Shown here piece after piece: positions 16,803 to 25,156 of a stretch of 64,000 nucleotides of DNA; within the stretch, counting starts at the first letter, position 1, and each line of letters opens with the position of its first letter. The DNA is from Mesorhizobium sp. WSM2240 (GTDB taxonomy: Bacteria; Pseudomonadota; Alphaproteobacteria; Rhizobiales; Rhizobiaceae). The stretch covers positions 2,542,001 through 2,606,000 of the forward strand of contig NZ_CP159253.1 in the NCBI RefSeq assembly GCF_040438645.1, in the 5' to 3' direction. The translations under genes were made by a program, and so were the position numbers. Under the pieces are notes generated by a model. That model did no database searches. It was not told where the DNA came from and saw only the letters and a program-made list of their open reading frames with translations.

Positions 16803-18506
16803 TCAGCTTCCCGGGCGGGGATGATCCATGACGTCGAGAAGGCCAGAATCGACCCTTCGCCTCAAATGCCGGTCAACCCGAGCGCGATCCGGGCATGATT
16901 GAAACCGTCCACGGCAGCGGTCGCGCAACTCGACGGCCTCGATCATCAGCGGTGAAACCGGAAGACCGGCCGCGTCCGCGAAGCTTGCGCCGAGAAAGGC
17001 GATATCCAGCCGGTCGAAATCGGGCAGCTTTTTCGCAAGTCCATGGCCGAAGGCGTGGGCGGTGAAATGGGTGACATAGGCGAGAGAGTCGGGGTTGGCG
17101 AGCGCACCTGGTCCTTCGAGCGCCTCGACCAGCGGCAGCGTGACGGACGCCTGGTGATCGCCGAATTCAAGCACGACCGTGCCTCGCGGCGAGGGATCGG
17201 CGCGCCGGTCGGACAGGAACGACCGGAAATCCTGGCGCGCAATGTGCACGCGTCGCAGATATTCGGCCATTTCGGCGTCGGCGTTGAGCGGTTCGCCGGG
17301 CACCTTCGTGTGCGGATCAAGCCGGGTGTTATGCGGCGAATGGGGGAACATGGTTTCAATCAGGAGAAAGAGAGGCCGCCCGTCGGTGCGGCGATGCTCC
17401 GCAAGCAGGCGCTCCGCGCTCTCGTAGATGAAACTGTCGCGCTGGCGCTCGGCGGTCATGCCGATATCGTCCGCGTCGAACACCGTCTGAAAGCCGATCG
17501 ACCGGAAAAAGCGTCCTTCATTGACGAAGGAATCGTCGACCGGCGTGATGACCGCGGTGCGATAGCCGCACTTTGCCATCACTTCCGGCAGCGCGCCCTT
17601 GACCCTGTTCTCCAGCGCCACCGTCACATAAGGCCGCTGCCAGCCGAATTCGCCCGCCGGCAATCCGGTCATGACGGCGAAGGCCGACATCCAGGTACCG
17701 CCACCGACGGTTTCGACGCGCAACGCCCGCGCCTTGCCGTCGTCGGAAACGAAACCATCGGCGAAATCGCGAGGCATGGCCAATTGCGGGAAATTGAACG
17801 GCGGAGACTGCGTCTCGCTCAGGACAATGAAGACATCCGGCAGCCGCTCCGCGGGCGGACAGGACAGCGCATCGGGGTAGGGCTCCTGCATGGGAACAGC
17901 CGCAAGCCGCACCTTGAGGTCGGATTCTCCGAGCATGCTTGCAATGTCGAGCATCGACACGAAGAAGGCCGACGCGTGGTGCCCACCCACGAAATATTCG
18001 AAGCGGTGGGCTGTCGCGGAGGCAGGAATCGTAGCCGGCAGGAGGCCGCAAAGCGCCGCCGGAACCAGAAGCCGCCATTTCAGCGGCGCCCGGCTCGCGG
18101 GTTCGTTGTACGCGATCGCGCCGAGGCCGATTATTGCGACAGCGGCCGCGGTGGCGACGGGCAGGACCAGATGCAGGTAATTTTCGACGAGGAATGCTTT
18201 GAGCGACGAATCTCCCCCGAGGAATACGAGATCATAGGCGTGCAGGTCGAAACCCTGCTCGCGGAACTTGATCATCGACACCAGCGTGATCGATCCTATG
18301 ACTGCCCAGGCGGCGTAGATAGAAAAAGCGATCCGGTTCGAAAGCAGGAAGAAGATTGCCGCCAGAAGGAGAAGCACGCTGATGCTGAAAGGCATCGTGA
18401 ACCATTCGTTCTCGACCTCGTGCAGCGCCACGACGCCCAGCGCTGAGGTCAGGACGACGGCCCAGCCGCCTACGATTATCCGGATCGTTCTTAGAATCAT
18501 TTCCAT
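16803..18506 (-). CDS. Sulfatase-fold membrane enzyme (LTA synthase / phosphoethanolamine transferase-like)
   Basis: The 567-residue protein has about five N-terminal membrane helices (first 190 residues) and a periplasmic alkaline-phosphatase-like domain. Visible motifs are DVFIVLSETQSPP (metal-binding strand), VETVGGGTWMSAFAVMTGLP (the threonine nucleophile region), ETMFPHSPHNTR and VVLEFGDHQ (histidine metal ligand). Such enzymes transfer phospho-head groups from lipids to glycans or lipids, for example phosphoglycerol to cyclic glucans in rhizobia. The acceptor cannot be determined here. ATGs occur at 18506 and 18500; the first is taken. No obvious operon partner is present. Confidence 0.8.
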   Translation of the reverse strand: MEMILRTIRIIVGGWAVVLTSALGVVALHEVENEWFTMPFSISVLLLLAAIFFLLSNRIAFSIYAAWAVIGSITLVSMIKFREQGFDLHAYDLVFLGGDSSLKAFLVENYLHLVLPVATAAAVAIIGLGAIAYNEPASRAPLKWRLLVPAALCGLLPATIPASATAHRFEYFVGGHHASAFFVSMLDIASMLGESDLKVRLAAVPMQEPYPDALSCPPAERLPDVFIVLSETQSPPFNFPQLAMPRDFADGFVSDDGKARALRVETVGGGTWMSAFAVMTGLPAGEFGWQRPYVTVALENRVKGALPEVMAKCGYRTAVITPVDDSFVNEGRFFRSIGFQTVFDADDIGMTAERQRDSFIYESAERLLAEHRRTDGRPLFLLIETMFPHSPHNTRLDPHTKVPGEPLNADAEMAEYLRRVHIARQDFRSFLSDRRADPSPRGTVVLEFGDHQASVTLPLVEALEGPGALANPDSLAYVTHFTAHAFGHGLAKKLPDFDRLDIAFLGASFADAAGLPVSPLMIEAVELRDRCRGRFQSCPDRARVDRHLRRRVDSGLLDVMDHPRPGS

Positions 18507-18790
18507 CGGTCCAAGCCTTGAACCCGGCCCGTGCCATCCCGCGTTTCGAAAGGCCTTGGGCGTTAAGGAAATGTTAAGCACATTTCCTTGCCGGCTGCGG
18601 AAGGAGTTGGATTTATGGATAATCGCTAAAATGCGCTGAAATTTTTATGAGCGAGATGGATAGCCTGAGGCCTGCCGCGGTTCGCTCCGTGGGCTTTTCG
18701 AGTCCGCAGCCTCCGTTCAACTTTGGGACGTTCGCCGGCGCTGAAAGATTTTTTGCATCGCTGCCGGATTTGAGCGGCTGCTCGACAAGC

Positions 18791-19090
18791 TCAGCCGCCG
18801 AAGCGACGCAACTCGATGCATTTGCTGACGCGACACTCGCCGCTATCCGCAACCGCTATTCTTTCGACTGTGATGATGGAGAGCGCCCCGCAAAAGGACC
18901 CGTCCTTCACAAACTGGTCGTAGAGCGAAACTCCCGATGCGCCTTGCCGGTAAAGGACGGCGACGCCGTCGCGATCGAGGGCCTCCTGCACCTCGGCACA
19001 GGTCATGCCTTGTACCATATAGCGGACAATTGCCGAGGCCTCGAAGGGGATCATCGAGAAAATTGCAATCAATCCGAGCCTGGTCATCAT
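18791..19090 (-). CDS. Small secreted cysteine-containing protein
   Basis: The 99-residue product begins MMTRLGLIAIFSMIPFEASAI, a short signal peptide. It continues VRYMVQGMTCAEVQEALDRDGVAVLYRQ...GVSLYDQFVKDGSFC and ends with ECRVSKCIELRRFG. Four cysteines suggest two disulfides in the periplasm. The YMVQGMTCAEVQ phrase reads like a conserved rhizobial domain, but I cannot name a characterised family. Two adjacent ATGs (19090 and 19087) both fit. A GC-rich inverted repeat (GCGGCTG/CAGCCGC, 18774-18799) spans the stop codon and may serve as terminator. Confidence 0.65.
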   Translation of the reverse strand: MMTRLGLIAIFSMIPFEASAIVRYMVQGMTCAEVQEALDRDGVAVLYRQGASGVSLYDQFVKDGSFCGALSIITVERIAVADSGECRVSKCIELRRFGG

Positions 19091-19365
19091 CGCCACGACT
19101 CTTGGCATCGAGCACGCATCGCAGTCGAACAAGGCCTGCCTCCAAATTCTACGGCCCGGCAGAGTGCGCAACATTGAGCTGTTCCGCAAGAGCCGGCCAT
19201 CGGAGCTAAAACCGGCTTCGCGAGTCACATCAGCTCAAGCCACGAGGGAATATGAACGGCAGCCCTACCGACGGGGACGACAGCTGAACACTTTTTCAGG
19301 AAAGTGCAACGCCCGCTACCGGTCCACCCTGGCGGACTATTTCGGGACCTTACCGGCCGCCCAAT

Positions 19366-19509
19366 TCAGCGGGCGGAACACGATGAACCTACCATGGCGC
19401 AATTGGCTGGCCTGTAGGAGCCGGATGTCGATGTCGCTTGACAGCCCATCAGCGCGCATATCGCAGTACCAGCAACAAGTGCCATTATCCTTCGGCGAAT
19501 TCGAAGCAT
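19366..19509 (-). CDS. Small putative lipoprotein (47 residues)
   Basis: The ATG at 19509 is preceded by GAGGAGG (19522-19516) at 6-base spacing, one of the best ribosome sites in the window. The 47-residue product has a basic start (MLRIRRRIM), a hydrophobic stretch and a lipobox (ICALMGC), then the short tail ATSTSGSYRPANCAMVGSSC with two further cysteines. Such tiny lipoproteins are often missed by gene callers. There is no recognisable family, so the evidence is the RBS plus the lipoprotein signal. It lies between the small secreted protein and tRNA-Glu. Confidence 0.55.
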   Translation of the reverse strand: MLRIRRRIMALVAGTAICALMGCQATSTSGSYRPANCAMVGSSCSAR

Positions 19510-19665
19510 TCCGGACCTCCTCGATCTCCCTCCGCCTGCGACCAACAGCAATTCAATAACAACCCTCTGCACCAGAGGGAATCAAATGACGCTTCACGTT
19601 TCAGGGAAAATTCGCCAGGGCATATTCGCCGGATCGGCGAGAGTTGGCTAAGTGCTTGAAAATGT

Positions 19666-19740
19666 TGGTACGCCCAAGGGGAATCGAACCCCTGTTACCG
19701 CCGTGAAAGGGCGGTGTCCTAACCGCTAGACGATGGGCGC
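19666..19740 (-). tRNA. tRNA-Glu(UUC)
   Basis: The minus strand forms a 75-nt cloverleaf with encoded CCA. The anticodon arm CCGCC-CTTTCAC-GGCGG shows anticodon UUC, the T arm is CAGGGGTTCGATTCCCCTTG, and the D arm includes TCGTCTAGCGGTTAGGA. The first acceptor pair reads as G-U in this copy. Confidence 0.95.
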
Positions 19741-19818
19741 GGAACACAACGAACCGGCTTATAGCCAGCTTGCGTGCGGCGAGCAACCCCCCAGAAAGCA
19801 GGCTGCTACAAAAGATTT

Positions 19819-21264
19819 TCAGCCTTTGCGGCGGCGGCAGCGCCAGTTCCAGTCGCGCTCGGGGCCAACGTCGATATGAACCGATTCGGTGTGGCAATAG
19901 GTTCCGACGCCGCCGCGGCCTGGCATGGAGCGCACGAATTCGGCGAGTTCCCACTTGCTGACGCCGGGGATCTGCACGTCGACGGCGGCGCAATACATGT
20001 GCAGCGAATTCTTGGCGCCGCGCGCGCGCCGGTTATGCGCAGGGCTGCGATAGCCCGACGTGATGACCATCTTCTTGCCGTAGTGGCGCTCGACGGTTTT
20101 CAGCGCCCGGACCAGCGACGGCTTCAGGCACGCCACGTCGACGCGGTCGGTCTGCTTCAGGAGCCCGTTGGGGGCGAGCCGCGCCAGGCCGGCGGCGGAA
20201 GCCAGAACCGGCCCGCCATCCTCATCCTCGTGCAGGTCGACGTCACTGTCGTCGTCTATGCCGGATTTGCGTTTGATTTCGAACAGAGCGGTCTGGCGGA
20301 CGCCGGGCAGAGCGTTGTCGTTGCCGAGGGAGGCCATCCTTACCGGCTTCTCGGCCGCTTTCGCCGACGCGAGCGTGACGATCGGCTTCGTCTCGCCTGA
20401 TTCGGTCTCGACGATCGGCTTCGACTCTTGCCTCTGCTTGATAGGCGAGGGCGCAGCAGACGCCGGAGAGGTGCCGAAGAAGGCCGACAGGAAGCTCTTT
20501 TTCTTGGGAGCGATCGGCTGCGGGGCGGGCATTTCGCCTGCCGTCACATAGACGGCATTCTCAGCAGCCGGTTTTTCGGCAGTCGGGGCGGCAGAAGCCT
20601 CCGCCGGCTTTGCTTCGTCAGCGGCCTGGGCCGGCTTCGGAGTTGGTAGCGCTGCTGAAGCCGTTGCCGGCGCCGCGGCTGAATCATCGGCGGCGGCGGC
20701 TTCGGCTTGCTCCGGCTTGGCAGTCTCGGCCGCCGCCGCAGGCTGGGCTGCGGGAGCAGGCGAGAAGAGGGCCGACAGCAGGCCCTTTTTCCTAGGGGGC
20801 TGTGCCGCCGGCATTGCGCTCTCAGTCGCATTTCTTTCGGCAGCTTCACCTGAAGCGGCGACTTCTGCCGGCTTCGCATCGGCCTCGGCGGCCGCTTCGG
20901 CTTGCGGGGGCTTCGCGGTTTCAGCCACCGTGGCCGGCACGGCTGCCGGCGTGGCGCCAGCTTCCGCAGTTGCCGTGGCGGCGGTTTCGCCGGCGGACTT
21001 CAACGCCGGAACGGAACCAACCTGCGTGGGCAATGGGGTATCGCTTTCGGCGTTCATCACCGGCTGCGGCGCGACGTCGACGCCGGCAGACTGCAGGTCG
21101 CCCGATGAAACGCCGCCTGCCGTATCGGTCGCATTGTAGCCGGGCATGCCGATTTCGAGATTGGGATCGGTGGACGAAGTGCAGGACGCCAGCAGGACGG
21201 ATGTCAGCACGGCCGCAATGGCGCGGCCATTCCGTTTCGCCAAGCGCGAGCACGCCGCTCTCAA
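19819..21264 (-). CDS. Lipoprotein with long low-complexity linker and peptidase M15-like domain
   Basis: The C-terminal 130 residues match the M15A/DUF882 zinc peptidase fold: KKMVITSGYRSPAHNRRARG, SLHMYCAAVDVQIPGV and GGVGTYCHTESVHIDVGP, where HMYCAAVD and SVHID supply metal ligands. The N-terminus is a lipoprotein signal (VLTSVLLASC). Between them lie about 300 residues dominated by alanine, proline, glutamate and lysine, probably a flexible spacer across the periplasm. No ATG precedes the signal. The TTG at 21264 has GGGAGGG seven bases upstream and gives a compact signal peptide, so it is preferred over the more distant TTG at 21315. Its likely target is peptidoglycan. Confidence 0.8.
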   Translation of the reverse strand: MRAACSRLAKRNGRAIAAVLTSVLLASCTSSTDPNLEIGMPGYNATDTAGGVSSGDLQSAGVDVAPQPVMNAESDTPLPTQVGSVPALKSAGETAATATAEAGATPAAVPATVAETAKPPQAEAAAEADAKPAEVAASGEAAERNATESAMPAAQPPRKKGLLSALFSPAPAAQPAAAAETAKPEQAEAAAADDSAAAPATASAALPTPKPAQAADEAKPAEASAAPTAEKPAAENAVYVTAGEMPAPQPIAPKKKSFLSAFFGTSPASAAPSPIKQRQESKPIVETESGETKPIVTLASAKAAEKPVRMASLGNDNALPGVRQTALFEIKRKSGIDDDSDVDLHEDEDGGPVLASAAGLARLAPNGLLKQTDRVDVACLKPSLVRALKTVERHYGKKMVITSGYRSPAHNRRARGAKNSLHMYCAAVDVQIPGVSKWELAEFVRSMPGRGGVGTYCHTESVHIDVGPERDWNWRCRRRKG

Positions 21265-21464
21265 ACCGGATTCCCTCCCCAAATATTCGCGCCGATACGT
21301 TTTGTTGTCCGGCAATCAAAAATCAAAAAACGCAACCATGTAACGAATCTGTAAAGCAGTTCGCTATTGTCCGGCTACGGCCCGAATAAGGCAACACCAA
21401 GGTTGCAGGAACACCATTTCGCCCGCTTTTACGCGTGCGTCAACTCACAGGTGGTTTCGGCGGT

Positions 21465-23294
21465 TCATACACGTACCTTGACGTATGTTCCCGGTGCGTC
21501 CCCGAGCACCTTGGTCCGCTCTCCCGGAATTCTTGCGGCGACGCGCGTTGCGTCCTTTTCCTCGATCCATTTCTGCCAGTGCGTCCACCAGGAACCCGGG
21601 TTTTCCTTGGCTTTGGCGATCCAATCCTCGAAATCCCCGACTGGCTTTCCGCCAGTCCAGTGCTGGTATTTGCCCGCCGCGGGCGGGTTGACGACGCCGG
21701 CAATATGGCCGGAACCCGCCATCACATATTCCACGTCGCCGCCGAAATACTTGCAACCCAGAAAGACAGAGCGCGCCGGCGCGATATGGTCCTCGCGCGA
21801 GGCTAGGTTGTAGACCGGGATCTTGATGTCGCCGAGCGACAGGCGGTGGCCGGCCAGTTCCATCTTCCCCTGCACCAGATTGTTGTCGAGATAGCAGTTG
21901 CGCAGATAGAAGGAGTGATTCGCGGCCGCCATGCGGGTCGAATCCGCATTCCAGTAGAGCAGGTCGAACGGCATCGGATCCTTGCCGCGCATGTAATTGT
22001 TGACGACATAGGGCCAGATCAGGTCGCCCGAGCGCAGCATGTTGAATGCCGTCGCCATCTTGGTGCCTTCGAGATAGCCTTTCTCGCCCATCGCCCGCTC
22101 GACGGCCGCGACCTGGTCTTCGTCGACGAATACCTTCAGATCGCCGGCATAGGTGAAATCGACCTGCGTGGTGAAGAAGGTTGCCGATTTGATACGGTGG
22201 TCGCCTTCCTGGGCGAGCAGCGACAGAGCCGCCGCCAGAAGCGTGCCGCCGACGCAATAGCCGACAGCATTGACTTCCCTTTCGCCGGTCGCTCGCTCGA
22301 TCGTGTCGAGGCCGTATTGCAGGCCCTCGCGAATATAGGCTTCCCAGCCCTTCATGCCGTGGCGCTCGTCCGGATTGATCCAGGAAATGACGAACACGGT
22401 GTGGCCCTGCTCGACAGCCCAGCGGATGAAGGATTTCTGCGGGTTCAAATCGAGAATGTAGTATTTGTTGATCCATGGCGGGCAGATCAGCAGCGGCCGC
22501 TTCAGCACCTTCTTGGTCGAGGCGGCGTACTGGATGATCTCGGCGACGTCGCTGCGCCCCACAACCTTGCCCGGCGTCACCGCCAAATTCTTGCCGATCT
22601 CGAAGGGCGAATAGTCGGCCTGCCTGAGCTTCAGATCGCCCTTGCCGGCCGCGATGTCCTCGGCCAGCATCTTCATGCCGCGCACCAGGTTCTCGCCATT
22701 GCTGGCGACCGTCTCGCGAAACAGCTCCGGGTTCGTCAGGATGAAGTTCGAGGGCGAGATCGCGTTGGAAACCTGCTTCACATAGAAGCTAGCCTTGTGG
22801 CGCGTGTGCTCGTCCAGCCCGTCCGCATGCTCGACCAGGTCGCCGGCCCAGCGCGAGGTCACCAGATAGGCCTGCTTTAGAAAATCGAAGAAGGCGTTGC
22901 GGCCCCATTCCGGATCCTGGAAGCGCTTGTCGCCGCGTTCAAGCTTCACTTTATCTTCAACCTGCTCGCCGGCGACCCGCTGGATGGCATTCGACCAGAC
23001 GTCCAGATAGCCCGAAAACAACCGCGTCTGCGCCTCAAGGGCCCGTGACGGATCGGAGAGCCAGTATTCGGTGAGCTTGGAGAATGTCTTGACCATGTCG
23101 GCCATCGGCTCGGCGACGCTGTCGCGCACCTGGCCCTTTTCGCGTGGCTCCGCCCAGGCGGCGGCAGCCTTGCCGGCCTGCTCGATCATGCGAGCAATGT
23201 TCAGCGCGAAGCGTTCCGGGTCCTTGACCAGGTATTGCTCGACCGACGAAGCACCGTCGGCGTCTGTCTTGCCCGAATCGGGTGTATTCGACAT
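21465..23294 (-). CDS. phaC: Class I poly(3-hydroxyalkanoate) synthase
   Basis: PhaC polymerises (R)-3-hydroxyacyl-CoA into PHA storage granules. The 609-residue protein is of normal class I length and has the lipase-like box GYCVGG at 345-350 with the catalytic cysteine at 347. Also present are the conserved LLICPPWINKYYILDL, VFVISWINPDERHG and the C-terminal SGHIAGVVNPP with the catalytic histidine. No phaA, phaB, phaP or phaR gene lies next to it, so substrate supply is encoded elsewhere. It is divergent from the lipoprotein gene at 23402; the 107-bp gap must hold both promoters. Confidence 0.97.
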   Translation of the reverse strand: MSNTPDSGKTDADGASSVEQYLVKDPERFALNIARMIEQAGKAAAAWAEPREKGQVRDSVAEPMADMVKTFSKLTEYWLSDPSRALEAQTRLFSGYLDVWSNAIQRVAGEQVEDKVKLERGDKRFQDPEWGRNAFFDFLKQAYLVTSRWAGDLVEHADGLDEHTRHKASFYVKQVSNAISPSNFILTNPELFRETVASNGENLVRGMKMLAEDIAAGKGDLKLRQADYSPFEIGKNLAVTPGKVVGRSDVAEIIQYAASTKKVLKRPLLICPPWINKYYILDLNPQKSFIRWAVEQGHTVFVISWINPDERHGMKGWEAYIREGLQYGLDTIERATGEREVNAVGYCVGGTLLAAALSLLAQEGDHRIKSATFFTTQVDFTYAGDLKVFVDEDQVAAVERAMGEKGYLEGTKMATAFNMLRSGDLIWPYVVNNYMRGKDPMPFDLLYWNADSTRMAAANHSFYLRNCYLDNNLVQGKMELAGHRLSLGDIKIPVYNLASREDHIAPARSVFLGCKYFGGDVEYVMAGSGHIAGVVNPPAAGKYQHWTGGKPVGDFEDWIAKAKENPGSWWTHWQKWIEEKDATRVAARIPGERTKVLGDAPGTYVKVRV

Positions 23295-23401
23295 GGTTCG
23301 CGCTGTTCTCCCAAGCGTGTTATTGACACAATATCATGACACGGCGAATAGGGTCTAAATAGCGACTGCCGTGGTTTATTGGAGCCCGCCAGGGGAAAAA
23401 T

Positions 23402-23830
23402 ATGACGCAGCGGAAGAACTTTTTGGATTTACGGTGGCGCCTCGCGGCCGCCATTGCGGCCATCTGCCTCGCACCGGGCTGCGCCACGTCGACTACCGGG
23501 GACGCTGCGCCTACGGCGGCCATGCCGGCCGCGCAGGCACCCGCGATCGCTGCCGCCGAAACAACGCCGTCCGTTGTCTCGGAGGTTCAGTTGTCGTCGG
23601 GCGCGCCGAGGAACACCGGCACCTTCCCCAATCTCAACATCCCGCCGCAAGCGGCGGCCAAGCAGATCAGCGCGCAGCAAAAAGCCGCGAGACTGGCGGA
23701 ACTCAGGGCCGCGCGGACGGGCCAGACAGCGCCTCCCGGCAGCGCCGGCACCAGCGCCTCGAAGGCCAGATTGAAGAAGCTCGCTTCCTCCCACGCCACC
23801 GAGGCGCTCAAGGAAATCGAGAACAACTGA
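23402..23830 (+). CDS. Hypothetical lipoprotein
   Basis: The 142-residue product carries a lipoprotein signal (LAAAIAAICLAPGC, cysteine at residue 27). An alanine/proline-rich stretch, the phrase GTFPNLNIPPQAAAKQISAQQK, and a charged helix (AARLAELRAART) follow. The remainder is low complexity. The NLNIPP segment suggests a conserved small rhizobial envelope lipoprotein, but no function is known to me. It is divergent from phaC and 70 bp ahead of the aminotransferase gene. Confidence 0.7.
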   Translation: MTQRKNFLDLRWRLAAAIAAICLAPGCATSTTGDAAPTAAMPAAQAPAIAAAETTPSVVSEVQLSSGAPRNTGTFPNLNIPPQAAAKQISAQQKAARLAELRAARTGQTAPPGSAGTSASKARLKKLASSHATEALKEIENN

Positions 23831-23900
23831 CGCACTCGACCGTCAATTCGATTGGGTATATATCGCGGCGCGACAAAGCCCTCCTGTTCCTGGGACTGAC

Positions 23901-25118
23901 ATGGAAGAATTTCACAAGGTTCGCCGGCTTCCGCCTTACGTCTTCGAACAGGTCAACAGGCTGAAGGCCAGCGCCCGCTCGCGCGGCGCCGACATCATCG
24001 ACCTCGGCATGGGCAATCCCGATCTACCGACGCCGAAATCCATCGTCGACAAGCTCTGCGAAGTGGTGCGCGATCCGCGCACCCACCGCTATTCGTCGTC
24101 GCGCGGCATTCCCGGCCTGCGCCGGGCGCAGGCCAACTACTACGCCCGTCGTTTCGGTGTGAAGCTCGATCCGGAAACGCAGGTCGTCGCTACTTTGGGC
24201 TCCAAGGAAGGCTTCGCCAATATGGCGCAGGCCATCACCGCGCCCGGCGACGTCATCTTGTGCCCGAACCCGACCTATCCAATCCACGCCTTCGGCTTCA
24301 TCATGTCGGGCGGCGTCATCCGCTCGCTGCAGGCCGAGCCCGACGCAGGCTTCATCCCGGCGCTGGAGCGCGGGGTGCGCCATTCGATCCCCAAGCCGCT
24401 GGCGCTGATCCTCAACTATCCGTCCAATCCGACGGCGCATGTCGCGACGCTCGACTTCTACAAGGACGTGGTCGCCTACGCGAAGAAGAACGACATCATC
24501 ATCCTGTCCGATCTCGCCTATTCCGAGATATATTTCGACGGCGATCCGCCCCCGTCGGTGCTGCAGGTTCCAGGCGCGATCGACATCACGGTGGAATTCA
24601 CCTCGATGTCGAAGACCTTTTCCATGCCCGGCTGGCGCATGGGTTTCGCGGTCGGCAACGAGCGCCTGATCGCGGCGCTGACGCGGGTCAAATCCTACCT
24701 CGATTACGGCGCCTTTACGCCCATACAGGTTGCGGCGACCGCCGCGCTCAACGGCGACGGCGCCGACATCGCCGAAGTGCGCGACATCTATCACAGGCGC
24801 CGCGATGTGATGGTCGATTCCTTCGGGCGGGCCGGCTGGGCAATACCGGCGCCGGCCGCTTCCATGTTCGCATGGGCGCCGATACCCGAGCCGTTCAGGC
24901 ATTTGGGCTCGCTCGAATTCTCAAAACTCCTGATCGAGCATGCCGATGTCGCGGTAGCGCCCGGCGTCGGCTTTGGAGAGCACGGCGACGACTATGTTCG
25001 CATCGCGCTGGTGGAAAACGAGCATCGCATTCGCCAGGCGGCCCGCAACATAAAGCGCTTTTTCACGTCGTCGGCCAAGCAACCCAACAATGTGGTTCCG
25101 CTCGCCGCTCGCCGTTGA
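23901..25118 (+). CDS. Class I/II aminotransferase (AlaC/LL-DAP-aminotransferase-like)
   Basis: This 405-residue PLP enzyme belongs to fold type I. It shows IIDLGMGNPDLPTPKSIVDKL at the N-terminus, GSKEGFANMAQAI, the ILNYPSNPTAHVA loop, DLAYSEIYFDG, and SMSKTFSMPGWRMGFAVGN with the PLP lysine at about residue 238. Alphaproteobacterial proteins of this type are usually glutamate-pyruvate transaminases (AlaC-like), though they are often labelled LL-diaminopimelate aminotransferase. Its position 38 bp upstream of homoserine dehydrogenase on the same strand suggests an amino-acid biosynthetic operon. Confidence 0.9.
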   Translation: MEEFHKVRRLPPYVFEQVNRLKASARSRGADIIDLGMGNPDLPTPKSIVDKLCEVVRDPRTHRYSSSRGIPGLRRAQANYYARRFGVKLDPETQVVATLGSKEGFANMAQAITAPGDVILCPNPTYPIHAFGFIMSGGVIRSLQAEPDAGFIPALERGVRHSIPKPLALILNYPSNPTAHVATLDFYKDVVAYAKKNDIIILSDLAYSEIYFDGDPPPSVLQVPGAIDITVEFTSMSKTFSMPGWRMGFAVGNERLIAALTRVKSYLDYGAFTPIQVAATAALNGDGADIAEVRDIYHRRRDVMVDSFGRAGWAIPAPAASMFAWAPIPEPFRHLGSLEFSKLLIEHADVAVAPGVGFGEHGDDYVRIALVENEHRIRQAARNIKRFFTSSAKQPNNVVPLAARR

Positions 25119-25156
25119 GCAATCAATTTTCAGAAGTCTGAGGGACATTGCCGCAC

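Noticed and set aside
17043..18446. 467-codon open frame opposite the sulfatase-fold gene
   Set aside because: Low-complexity basic composition, no ribosome site, complete overlap with a recognisable enzyme.
18647..19177. Plus-strand 176-codon frame over the small secreted protein
   Set aside because: The minus-strand frame has a signal peptide and a cysteine pattern; the plus-strand frame has neither and no Shine-Dalgarno sequence.
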